Part shown: piece after piece, positions 45,482-53,604 of the stretch
How the letters are laid out: the number at the start of each line of letters is the position of its first letter
Numbering within the stretch: position 1 is the first letter of the stretch
NCBI GenBank assembly: GCA_963836375.1
Contig: CAWIJK010000004.1
Location: 372,001-436,000 of the forward strand
Length of the DNA: 64,000 nucleotides
DNA from: CAWIJK01 sp963836375
Lineage (GTDB): Bacteria; Actinomycetota; Acidimicrobiia; Acidimicrobiales; RAAP-2
Direction: 5' to 3'
The notes under the pieces: model-generated
Seen by the model: the letters and a program-made list of their open reading frames with translations, nothing else
Told to the model about the DNA's origin: nothing
Database searches by the model: none
Position numbers and translations under genes: made by a program

Positions 45482-45772
45482 ATGGCGCTGATGTGGAACC
45501 GGACAGTGGACTGGGACGCCGACGACTGGCGCCAGGTGGCGGCGTGCCGCAACACCGAACCCGACCTGTTCTTCCCGGTGGGGACGACCGGGCCCGCCGT
45601 CGACCAGATCGAGGCGGCCAAGCGGGTCTGCCGGACCTGCGAGGCCCAGGAGCCGTGCTTGGACTTCGCCCTGGCCACCAACCAGGAGTCCGGGGTCTGG
45701 GGCGGGACCTCAGAAGAGGAGCGCCGCAAGCTCCGCAAGGCCTGGCTGGCCGCCCGGCGCCGGGCCAGCTGA
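45482..45772 (+). CDS. whiB1: WhiB-family iron-sulfur regulator, WhiB1-like
   Basis: A 96-residue transcription factor that binds a [4Fe-4S] cluster through Cys22, Cys50, Cys53 and Cys59, then GVWGG at 71-75 and a basic DNA-contacting end (RRKLRKAWLAARRR). The FFPVG and GVWGGTSEEERR stretches match WhiB1, which in mycobacteria is essential, NO-sensitive and binds the sigma factor; it lies opposite pdtaS there, as here. The N-terminus is about 12 residues longer than usual. A GGAGG site precedes the ATG. Confidence 0.9.
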   Translation: MALMWNRTVDWDADDWRQVAACRNTEPDLFFPVGTTGPAVDQIEAAKRVCRTCEAQEPCLDFALATNQESGVWGGTSEEERRKLRKAWLAARRRAS

Positions 45773-45818
45773 CCCCCACACGGGGCGCCCGCCGGGCGCC
45801 CACCCACCGGCCGGCCGC

Positions 45819-47351
45819 TCACCCCCCGGCCGTCGCCTTGGGCGGCACCACGATCCGGACCGTCGTCCCGCCGCTGTCCACCGGCGCCATGGTGATCGAC
45901 CCCCCGAGCTGACTCACCACCAGGTCGCGGACGATCGAGAGCCCGAGGCTGGTGGTCCGCTCGATGTCGAAGCCCTCGGGCAGCCCGCAGCCGTCGTCGC
46001 GCACCTCCACCGACAGCTCGCCGTTGTTACAGACCAGGGACACGTCCACGTGGCCCACCGGCCCGGCGTCGCCGTCGGCCGCACCGTCGGTGTCCTCGGC
46101 CCCGTCGGCCGACGGGGCGGGCCCGAAGGCGTGCTCGACCGCGTTCTGGAGGATCTCGGCCAGGGTGACGGCCAGCGGGGTGGCCACGTCGGCCGAGACG
46201 TCCCCGAGGTCGCCGGACACGCCGATCTCGACGGGGCGCGAGGAGACCACCGAGTCGTGGGCCATCTGGACGAGCGACGACACGATGTCGTCGAAGGGCA
46301 CCTCGTCGCCCGGGTCGCGCGAGAGGATCTCGTGGACCAGCGCGATCGAACGGACCCGCCGCTCGGCCTCGCGCAGCGCCTCGCGGCCGGCCCCCACCTC
46401 GACCCGGCGGGCCTGGAGGCTGAGCAGCGACGAGATGGTCTGCAGGTTGTTCTTGACCCGGTGGTGCACCTCGCGGATGGCCGCGTCCTTCGACAGCAAG
46501 AGCCGGTCGAGCCGCCGGACGTCGGTCACGTCACGCAGCAAGATCATGGCCCCGGTCACCGACGAGTGGCTGAGGAGGGGTATGCAGTGGACGAGCACGA
46601 TCACGTCGGGCCGGCGCTCCACCTCTTCGACCACCGGCCGGCCGGTGGCCAGCGCCCACTCGACGGCCGACTCCTCCACCCCGAGCTCGGTGAGCCGGCG
46701 GCCCTCGGGCGGGGAGTAGACGCCCATGCGGTGGAAGGCGTTGATGGCGTTGGGCGAGGCGAACTCCACCCTGCCCTCGGCGTCGACGATCACGACCCCG
46801 TCGCCGACCCGGGGGGCCTCTTCGGTGCCGACGTCCTCGTCGGGGAAGGGGAAGGCCGACTCGGTCACCATGGCCGCCAGGCGTTCGAAGACGTCCAGGT
46901 AGGTCTTCTCGTACAGGCTGGTCGGACCGCGCAGCGGCGCCAAGGAGACCCGCAGCAGCACGGCGATGACCTTGCCGCCCAAGCACACCGGGATGTTCTC
47001 GACCGGTACCGTCTCGCCCAGCACCGGGTGGTGCACCTTGCCGCGGACGGTCTCGCCGGTGTGCAGCGTGGTGGCGCTGAGGGTCCAGGCCGACTCGGCC
47101 ACGGTCTGGCCGACCAGGTCCTGTTCGACCAGGGTCGGGCGGTTGTTCGGCCGGATCTGGCCGAGGACGACCAGCTGGGGCTCGTCGTCGATCAGGTCGG
47201 GGTGCGACCCCGAAACGGGCACCATCAAGATCAGGTCGGAGAACGAGAGGTCGGCCAGCACCGACCAGCTGCCGAGGAGGCGCTGGAGGTGCTCGAGCTC
47301 TTCGGGCCCGAGGTCGGTGTGCTGGAGGGCCAGCTCCGCCGGGGTGGCCAC
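45819..47351 (-). CDS. pdtaS: Sensor histidine kinase, PdtaS type
   Basis: A 510-residue cytosolic kinase of the PdtaS group: an N-terminal GAF-like H_kinase_N domain (about 1-160), a PAS domain (about 183-275), the HisKA_2 helix with EVHHRVKNNLQ at 294-304 and a HATPase domain with ILQNAVEHAFG, DDGCGLP and GLSIV. PdtaS partners a PdtaR response regulator with an ANTAR RNA-binding output; no pdtaR is in the window. I chose the GTG at 47351 because it gives the family start VATPAELALQHTDLGPEE and is one base after the preceding stop. Confidence 0.9.
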   Translation of the reverse strand: MATPAELALQHTDLGPEELEHLQRLLGSWSVLADLSFSDLILMVPVSGSHPDLIDDEPQLVVLGQIRPNNRPTLVEQDLVGQTVAESAWTLSATTLHTGETVRGKVHHPVLGETVPVENIPVCLGGKVIAVLLRVSLAPLRGPTSLYEKTYLDVFERLAAMVTESAFPFPDEDVGTEEAPRVGDGVVIVDAEGRVEFASPNAINAFHRMGVYSPPEGRRLTELGVEESAVEWALATGRPVVEEVERRPDVIVLVHCIPLLSHSSVTGAMILLRDVTDVRRLDRLLLSKDAAIREVHHRVKNNLQTISSLLSLQARRVEVGAGREALREAERRVRSIALVHEILSRDPGDEVPFDDIVSSLVQMAHDSVVSSRPVEIGVSGDLGDVSADVATPLAVTLAEILQNAVEHAFGPAPSADGAEDTDGAADGDAGPVGHVDVSLVCNNGELSVEVRDDGCGLPEGFDIERTTSLGLSIVRDLVVSQLGGSITMAPVDSGGTTVRIVVPPKATAGG

Positions 47352-47352
47352 C

Positions 47353-48279
47353 TCAGTGGTCCCCGTTGGCCGAGGGGGCGCCGGGGACACGGATGCCGAC
47401 GGGGGCGGGGCTCACGGCGAGACGGTGGGCCTGGCGGCGGCGGAAGCCCTGGAGGTGGTCGACGCCGACCGAGGCCAGCACGGCCCGCAGGTCGTCGGCC
47501 TGGTCGGCCACGTGCTCGAGGTGGTGGGCGTCCGAGGCGGTGGTGATCGGCACCCCGCGCGCCGCGTAGCGCACGAGCAGCGGGTGGGCCGGGTACTGCT
47601 CGCCCACCGGCTTGCGCCACCCGGCCGAGGACAGCTCGACGGCCACCCCGGCGCCCGCCGCCAGCTCGGCCATCCGGTCCCACCACTCCTCGGGGCTCGA
47701 GCGCCGCCGCCCGGTGACCTTGATCAGGTCGGGGTGGGCCAGCACGTCGCAGGTGCCGCTGGCCGCCAGCTCGCCCAGGGCCTCGGCGTACTGGTCGAAG
47801 GCGGCGTCCACCGACCGGGTGGACCACTCGGCCATCGACACCGGGTCGCCGAGGTCGTCGAAACGCCAGGCCCCGAGCCAGTGCACCGAGCCCAACAGCA
47901 CGTCGAAGGGGTAGCCGGCCAGCAGGTCGGCCACCGCGTCCATGCGGCCCCGGTAGTAGTCCACCTCGAGGCCCATGACCACGGGGAGGCCGGCCCTCTT
48001 GGCCTCGGTGACCGTCTCGGCGTAGGCGTCGAGGTCGGCCCGGGCGTGGTGCTCCCAGTAGCGGGCCATCGAGGCCGCCAGGGCCTCGGAGGGCTCGTCG
48101 GCCTGCCACCACCGGCCCAGCGCGTCGGTGGCCTGGGTGAAGCGGAACAGGTGCTCGGTGAGGGCGATCTCGACCACCCCGGCCCGCTCGGCCCGCTCGC
48201 AGTAGGCGGCGAGCTGGTCGAGGCCGAGCGGGGTGGCCGTGTCGGCGTGGGGCCAGAGGTGGAGGTGGTAGTCGAGCAT
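47353..48279 (-). CDS. PHP-domain phosphatase (histidinol-phosphatase-like)
   Basis: A 308-residue PHP metal-dependent hydrolase. The first metal motif is HLH at His5-His7 (MLDYHLHLWP), followed by TEHL, GLEVDYY, GSVHWLG and the terminal SDAHH. The arrangement resembles HisK-type histidinol phosphatases, but PHP proteins have many substrates; no his genes are nearby. It overlaps nothing and is followed one base later by pdtaS. The ATG is unambiguous because the HLH motif has to be near the start. Confidence 0.8.
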   Translation of the reverse strand: MLDYHLHLWPHADTATPLGLDQLAAYCERAERAGVVEIALTEHLFRFTQATDALGRWWQADEPSEALAASMARYWEHHARADLDAYAETVTEAKRAGLPVVMGLEVDYYRGRMDAVADLLAGYPFDVLLGSVHWLGAWRFDDLGDPVSMAEWSTRSVDAAFDQYAEALGELAASGTCDVLAHPDLIKVTGRRRSSPEEWWDRMAELAAGAGVAVELSSAGWRKPVGEQYPAHPLLVRYAARGVPITTASDAHHLEHVADQADDLRAVLASVGVDHLQGFRRRQAHRLAVSPAPVGIRVPGAPSANGDH

Positions 48280-48307
48280 CCGCCGGTCGCCGCCCGTCGC
48301 CCGCCGC

Positions 48308-48955
48308 TCAGTCGCCGGCCCGGCGGATGATGGTGACCCCGTCGCGGATGGTGGTCAGCGCGCAGACCACGCGCCGATCGGCGGCCAGCTTGTCGTTGAA
48401 CGCCCGCAGGGCCGCCGCGTTGGCCTCGTCGTTGGCCTCGTCGAGCACCCCGCCGTGGTAGAAGGTGTTGTCGGCCAGGATCACCCCGCGCCGCGACAAT
48501 TTGGGGAGGACCGCCTCGAAGTAGGCGTCGTAGCCGGTCTTGTCGGCGTCGATGAAGACCAGGTCGAAGGACCCCTCCAGCCGGGACAGGGACTCGAGGG
48601 CCGGGCCCTCGATGATCTCGATCGACGCCGCGTGGGGGCTCTTGGCGATGTTGGCCCGGGCGGTCGCCGCGTGGTGGGGGTCCACCTCCAAGGTGGTGAT
48701 GGTGCCCCCCGGCACGAGCCCGGCGGCCATGGCGATCGAGGAGAACCCGGTGAACGTGCCGATCTCGAGCACCCGGGCGGCCGACGAGGCGAAGACCATC
48801 AGCTCGAGGAAGCGGCCCTCCTGGCGCCCGACCATCATTGGCCAGGCGTGAAAGTCCCGCCGGGTGGCCTCGTCCACGGCCACCAGGTAGTCGGGCAGGG
48901 CGGTGGTGTGGGAGTCGGCGTAGGCGTCCGCTGCGGGGTCGATCAGTGGCGTCAT
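48308..48955 (-). CDS. SAM-dependent O-methyltransferase (class 3)
   Basis: A 215-residue O-methyltransferase of the catechol/caffeoyl-CoA type. The SAM-binding strand is RVLEIGTFTGFSSIAMA and the metal-binding aspartates are in VFIDADKTGYDAYF and ILADNTFYHG. The substrate could be a phenolic metabolite. The ATG at 48955 lies 8 bases after TAGCAT (48969-48964) and has no ribosome binding site. The family is common and does not point to a pathway by itself. Confidence 0.88.
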   Translation of the reverse strand: MTPLIDPAADAYADSHTTALPDYLVAVDEATRRDFHAWPMMVGRQEGRFLELMVFASSAARVLEIGTFTGFSSIAMAAGLVPGGTITTLEVDPHHAATARANIAKSPHAASIEIIEGPALESLSRLEGSFDLVFIDADKTGYDAYFEAVLPKLSRRGVILADNTFYHGGVLDEANDEANAAALRAFNDKLAADRRVVCALTTIRDGVTIIRRAGD

Positions 48956-49018
48956 GACACTGCATGCTAAGCCCAACGTGCGCCGGGTTTGGCGGGGCCC
49001 CGGGCCGGGCGGGCCGGC

Positions 49019-50236
49019 TCAGGCCCAGATCTTGTCGCCCAGCTGCAAGAGGCCAGCCATGTCGTAGATGTCGGCGTCGAAGAACGGGACCGAGGCCAGC
49101 ACCTCGGGGCTGGAGGCCAGCTCGGCCTGCTGCTCGGCCTCGCGCCGGGCCACCACGCTGAAGTTGAGGAAGCTCTCGGCCACCTCGCCCAGCACCCGGG
49201 CGGTCACCACCGGGTCGGTGTGGAGCCCCTCGGCCAGCTCCTTGGGCCGGTCGCACAGGGTCTGGGCCACCCGGGCGGAGGCCGGGTCCCGGAAGTACTC
49301 GGGCAGGACCTTGTTCAAGATGATGGCCCCGAGGTGCAGGTTGCGGTGCACCAGCTCGCGGGCGAAGAACTCCGCCTCGCGCAGCGGCGTGGCCTCGAGG
49401 GTGGAGACCACCATGAACGTCGTGCGCCGGTCCCCGAGCAGGCGGGTGACCGACTCGGCCCGCTCGACGAACCCGGCGTACATCGACTGGAACAAGATGA
49501 AGAACTCGGAGATGTCGGCCAGGAACTGGGTGCCCAGGATCCGGTCGGCGATCTGGTAGAAGGGCCGCGAGGCGAAGTTCACCAGCTTGGAGCGGTAGGG
49601 GACGATCAACCACCGCAAAAGGCGCGAGCTGAAGAAGTCGGCCATGCGCTGGGGCGCGTCCAAGAAGTCCAGGGCGTTGCGGGTGGGCGGCGTGTCGACC
49701 ACGATCAGGTCGTACTTGCCCTCGGCGTGGATCTCGTAGAGGCGCTCCATGGCGATGTAGTCGTGGCTTTGGACGAAGCGACCCGAGATGTTCCGGTACA
49801 GCGGGTTGGCCAGGATCTGCTCGCGGGTGTCGGCGTCGGGGGCGTGCCGGCGGACCAGGGCGTCCCAGCTCTTCTTGGTGTCGAGCATGGCCGCCCAGAG
49901 CTCACCCCTCGGGACCACGCCGGCCTCGCGGAACACCTCGTCGGGGATGCGGCGCTCGGTGTTGCCGATGTCGGCCAGGCCGAGGGCGTCGGCCAGGCGC
50001 TTGGCCGGGTCCACGGTGAGCACGAGCACCCGGCCGCCGTGGTGGCAGGCGGCCATGGCCGCCAGCGCGGCGGCCGTGGTGGTCTTGCCCACCCCGCCGG
50101 GCCCGCAGGCGACCACGATCTCTTTGGCCGCGAACAGTCCGTCGATCGAGCCCTGGCGCGGGGTGCCGGCCGGGCCGGGGGGCCGGGTGGGCGGGCGGCG
50201 GCGGGCGGCGCGGTCCCCGCTGTCCCGCGGGGCCAT
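49019..50236 (-). CDS. ArsA/Get3-like ATPase, second of a pair
   Basis: A 405-residue P-loop ATPase with GPGGVGKTT at 45-53, the switch region VDTPPTRNALDFLDAP and a long helical segment. Its start shares one base with the stop of the first ATPase (TGATG). Pairs like this exist in mycobacteria as Rv3679-Rv3680, thought to act as a heterodimer and linked to WhiB4 by position. Arsenite-binding cysteines of ArsA are not obvious, so a Get3-like or other energy-transducing role fits better than arsenic export. Confidence 0.85.
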   Translation of the reverse strand: MAPRDSGDRAARRRPPTRPPGPAGTPRQGSIDGLFAAKEIVVACGPGGVGKTTTAAALAAMAACHHGGRVLVLTVDPAKRLADALGLADIGNTERRIPDEVFREAGVVPRGELWAAMLDTKKSWDALVRRHAPDADTREQILANPLYRNISGRFVQSHDYIAMERLYEIHAEGKYDLIVVDTPPTRNALDFLDAPQRMADFFSSRLLRWLIVPYRSKLVNFASRPFYQIADRILGTQFLADISEFFILFQSMYAGFVERAESVTRLLGDRRTTFMVVSTLEATPLREAEFFARELVHRNLHLGAIILNKVLPEYFRDPASARVAQTLCDRPKELAEGLHTDPVVTARVLGEVAESFLNFSVVARREAEQQAELASSPEVLASVPFFDADIYDMAGLLQLGDKIWA

Positions 50237-51234
50237 CAGAAACCGAGCTCCTCGCCGAGCGAGGCGGCCACCTGGCGGGTGGTCCGCACCCCGTGGAAGC
50301 GGCTGAACAGGTAGGGCAGGTAGAGCACGGGCACCGAGGGCCCGAGGCCCGTGCGCAGGCGCTCGAGGTGGCCGGCCCGCGTGCGCCGCATGGTGACGGC
50401 CAGCCGGGCCCCCTCGAGCACCGGCTCGACGTCGCCACCGGCCCGTTCCGACAAGGTGATGACCGCTTCGGGCCGGCGCAGCTCCTCGAAGGTCTCCTCC
50501 TCGTTGCGCCCGAACAGCTCGGGCAGCACCCGGTTGACCACCACGGCCGACAGGCGCACCGTGGTCTCGGTGGCCACCCGGTCGGCCAGCTCCAGGGTCT
50601 CTGAGACCGGCATCTCCTCGGGCGTAGTCACCGCCACCAGGCCGGTGCGGGTCGGGTCCGAGAGGATCTCGAGCATCCAGTCGGTCTGCGAGCGGATCAA
50701 CCCCACCTTCACCAGGTCGTTGATGGCCTGGGGGGCGGCGAGCTGGCCGATGATGTGCCCGGTGGCCGGGGCGTCGACCACCACCAGGTCGTAGCGGCGC
50801 TCCCGGACCTCCCAGCAGAGCTTGCCCACGGTCAGGATCTCGCGGACCCCCGGGGCGGCGGTCGCCACGAAGTCGAAGGCCTTGGCCAAGGGCCCGATCC
50901 GCCCGACCACGGGGATCTTCAGGTTGAGCTTGAGGTACTCGCGCAGCGACGCCTCGGTGTCCATGGACATGGCGAAGACGCCCGGGACCACCTCGCGGGC
51001 GGTGAAGTCGGTCGGTGCCGCCTCGAAGAGCGAGGCCAGGTCGCCCTTGGCATCGACCTCGCAGGCCAGCACCCGCCGGCCCCGCTGGGCCGCCAGCTGG
51101 GCCAGCGCGGCGGTCACCGTCGTCTTGCCGGTGCCCCCCTTGCCGGTGACGAACAGGAGTCGGAGGTCGAGCAGGTCCGGGACGCCGGGCGCCGGCGGGC
51201 CCGCCGGTTCAGTCTCGGCCGCTCGCTCGGGCAC
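50236..51234 (-). CDS. ArsA/Get3-like ATPase, first of a pair
   Basis: A 332-residue ATPase with GKGGTGKTT at 31-39 and the switch segment VDAPATGHI. It ends in VAASLGEELGF. It is 13 bases downstream of DUF3107 and is translationally coupled to the second ATPase. The two sequences differ enough to form a heterodimer. The function is not proven in any member; the mycobacterial pair has been studied under glycerol and redox stress, as I recall. Confidence 0.85.
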   Translation of the reverse strand: MPERAAETEPAGPPAPGVPDLLDLRLLFVTGKGGTGKTTVTAALAQLAAQRGRRVLACEVDAKGDLASLFEAAPTDFTAREVVPGVFAMSMDTEASLREYLKLNLKIPVVGRIGPLAKAFDFVATAAPGVREILTVGKLCWEVRERRYDLVVVDAPATGHIIGQLAAPQAINDLVKVGLIRSQTDWMLEILSDPTRTGLVAVTTPEEMPVSETLELADRVATETTVRLSAVVVNRVLPELFGRNEEETFEELRRPEAVITLSERAGGDVEPVLEGARLAVTMRRTRAGHLERLRTGLGPSVPVLYLPYLFSRFHGVRTTRQVAASLGEELGF

Positions 51235-51247
51235 GGCGGTCGTCGGG

Positions 51248-51487
51248 TCAGGGGGCGCCGAAGCCGACCCTGCGGTCGGGTGACGGAGCGCCCACCTCGA
51301 CGTAGGCGACCTTGGCCACCGGCACCGCCACCCGGCGGCCGCGGCGGTCGGTGAGCCACAGGACCCCCTCGTCGCTCCCGGTCAGGGCGGACTCGATGTC
51401 GGCCAGCACCTTGTCGCGGTCCGCGTCGTCGGCCAGCTCGACCTCGAGCTCCTTGGGGGTCTGGACGATCCCGATTCGCACGTCCAC
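51248..51487 (-). CDS. DUF3107 small protein
   Basis: A 79-residue protein that begins VDVRIGIVQTPKELEVELADD and has the family core of beta strands with a valine-rich end (AVPVAKVAYVEVGAP). DUF3107 is nearly confined to actinobacteria (Rv3208A in mycobacteria) and its role is unknown. The GTG has a GAGAGGAG ribosome binding site. It heads the DUF3107-ArsA-ArsA unit. Confidence 0.9.
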   Translation of the reverse strand: MDVRIGIVQTPKELEVELADDADRDKVLADIESALTGSDEGVLWLTDRRGRRVAVPVAKVAYVEVGAPSPDRRVGFGAP

Positions 51488-51619
51488 CTGGTGACGCTCC
51501 TCTCCGTCGGCCCACCGGCCGGCGCCGGCCGGCCCGGGGGCGGACCGATCGCTCGGCGCCCCGCACTGGCTCGACGGGGCGGCCCCCGCACGTTACAGGC
51601 CTCGGGCACACTGGGAGCC

Positions 51620-52807
51620 ATGGGCGAGGGCGACGGCTCGGGCCCCACCGAGCGCAACCGCCGGTGGGCGGCCACCATGGGGGGCTTCGGCGGCCCCGGC
51701 GCTCGCCTCCGGACGGCCCACGCCGACTCGCACTCGGTCGTCGGCCCGCCCGGTGAGCGGACCTCGGGCCCCGGGGGGGTCGGGCGCGGCCCCGGCGGGC
51801 TCCGGCGGACCGGGCGCGAGGAGCTCGAGGACGGCCTCTTGGCTGACGGGGCCACCCGGGCCAGCGACGCCGGACGGCGTACGCGCCCCGAGGAGGCCGA
51901 CCCCTGGCGCACCTGTTTCGAGCGGGACCGCGACCGCATCTTGCACGCCACGTCGTTCCGCCGCCTGGCCGGCAAGACCCAGGTGTTCGTCTATCCCGAG
52001 GACCACCAGCGCAGCCGGCTGACCCACGCCCTCGAGGTGGCCCAGGTGGCCGCCGGGGTGGCCCGGGCCTGCCGGCTCAACGTGGCCCTCACCGAGGCCA
52101 TCGCCCTCGGGCACGACTGCGGCCACGGCCCGGGCGGCCACGCCAGCGAGGACGCCCTCGACCCCTACGTCCCGGGCGGCTTCGACCACGCGCCGTGGGG
52201 GGCCGACGTGTCACTGGCCCCGCTCAACCTGTGCGCCGAGACCCTCGACGGGGTCCGCAACCACAGCTGGTCCCGGCCGGCTCCCTCCACCCCCGAGGGC
52301 GAGGTGGTCAGCTGGGCCGACCGGATCGCCTACGTCTGCCACGACTGGGAGGACGCCGTGGCCACCGGGATCGTGACCCCCTCGCTCCTCCCCGACATCG
52401 TGCGCCAGCGCTGCGGCGAGCGGCGCGGTGCCCAGCTCGGCGCGTTCATCGACGCGCTGGTCACCACGGTGTCGACGACCGGGCGGATCGCCATGGACGA
52501 GGAGACGGCCGAGGCCCTGAGCGTCTTCCGGGCCTGCAACTACGAGCACATCTACCTGCGCGAGGCGTCGCTGGCCCAGGGTTCGGCGGTGGTCGCCGTG
52601 CTCCGGGCCCTGGTCGAGCACTACGCCGACCGGCCCAACGCCATCCCGGCCGTGCGCGAGGCGGGCGGCCTGCCGGCCGGCACCACCGAGGCGGTCACCG
52701 CCGCGGTGGCCTACGTGGCGGGGATGACCGACCGCTTCGCCTTCCGCCATGCGGTGGCCGAGCTCGGCTGGGACCCCGCCAAGCTGCCCAAGAGCGTCGA
52801 CGGCTGA
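51620..52807 (+). CDS. HD-domain dNTP triphosphohydrolase-like protein
   Basis: A 395-residue HD-superfamily protein like Dgt deoxynucleoside triphosphatases. The metal motifs are His136 (LTHALEV), His165-Asp166 (GHDCGHGPGGHASED) and an Asp in WADRIAYVCHDWED. About 90 N-terminal residues are Gly/Arg-rich and probably disordered, so a later start cannot be ruled out. It should control dNTP pools or DNA turnover. It is convergent with a frame-disrupted gene at 52827. Confidence 0.85.
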   Translation: MGEGDGSGPTERNRRWAATMGGFGGPGARLRTAHADSHSVVGPPGERTSGPGGVGRGPGGLRRTGREELEDGLLADGATRASDAGRRTRPEEADPWRTCFERDRDRILHATSFRRLAGKTQVFVYPEDHQRSRLTHALEVAQVAAGVARACRLNVALTEAIALGHDCGHGPGGHASEDALDPYVPGGFDHAPWGADVSLAPLNLCAETLDGVRNHSWSRPAPSTPEGEVVSWADRIAYVCHDWEDAVATGIVTPSLLPDIVRQRCGERRGAQLGAFIDALVTTVSTTGRIAMDEETAEALSVFRACNYEHIYLREASLAQGSAVVAVLRALVEHYADRPNAIPAVREAGGLPAGTTEAVTAAVAYVAGMTDRFAFRHAVAELGWDPAKLPKSVDG

Positions 52808-52826
52808 ACGGGTGCCGGGGCCCCGA

Positions 52827-53455
52827 TCAGCGGGGGCCGAGCTTCTCGAGCATCCGGTTCCACTCCCCCGGGAGCTCGCCGTGCTCCAGAAGAGGTCGGC
52901 CGCCGGGGTCACCACCGCCGACATCGGCACCTGGGAGAACAATTCCTTCCGGGCCAACGGGGACATCTGGAGGACCTCGATGCGCAGCACCCGACCGAAG
53001 AAGTCGCGCAGCACCAGCTGAGGGAGCGAACCCGCCATGGGGTGGGTGCCCCCCGGGTCACCGGGCTCGTTCGGCGCCACCAGGGCCACCGACTGGACGT
53101 GCTCGAAGCGGCAGACGTGCCAGCGGACCACCCGGCGGGCCACCCAGCCCCAGCCGATGGCCACGTAGGCCAGCCGGACGATCGCCTCGCTCGGGAGCTG
53201 GCCCACCGCGTCGGGCGCCTTGCCCTCGGCGAACCGCCGGTCGTCGAGCTCGACGGTCTCGGGGTCGGGCCCCTCGGCCGATCCCGTGGCCCCAACGGCC
53301 CTTGCAGGGGGTGCGGGCGACGGGGCCTGTCGGAGCGGGGGGACGGGGAGCCACCGGCCGCCGTCCCAGTGCCACTTGCCGTCGGCCGAGAGGCGGGCCG
53401 GCTGCCACTCGTGTCCATCCCAGAACCAATGACCATCGTGTGACAGCTGGGGCAT
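52827..53455 (-). pseudogene. WDG-repeat protein with frameshift near its end
   Basis: The gene starts MPQLSHDGHWFWDGHEWQPA, has two W-WDG-W units, a linker and a domain (LPSEAIVRLAYVAIGWGWVARR...) I do not recognise. The frame runs on without stopping into the opposite gene, but after ADL (about 52890) another frame gives LEHGELPGEWNRMLEKLGPR and a stop at 52827, which looks like the true end. One missing base in the AGAAG stretch (plus strand, about 52888-52892) would explain it. It may be real decay, programmed or an assembly error. A GAGG site lies 8 bases before the ATG. Confidence 0.5.
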
Positions 53456-53549
53456 CTGCACGACCTCTGCGCCAAACGCTATGGATCCCCCCAACCTCTG
53501 TTTGTACCACGCCGGGGCGGTCGCCGGGTAGATGCCGTGACAGCCCTAA

Positions 53550-53567
53550 CCGGTCCCTAACGACCGG
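53550..53567. terminator. Hairpin after mrp
   Basis: A perfect 6-bp stem (CCGGTC / GACCGG) with a 6-base loop lies 37 bases past the mrp stop and upstream of the WDG-repeat gene. There is no T-tract, so termination would have to be factor-dependent; the evidence is weak. Confidence 0.3.
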
Positions 53568-53604
53568 ACCGCCCCCTCCCGGGCGCTGGCTAGCGGGCGG
53601 TGGG

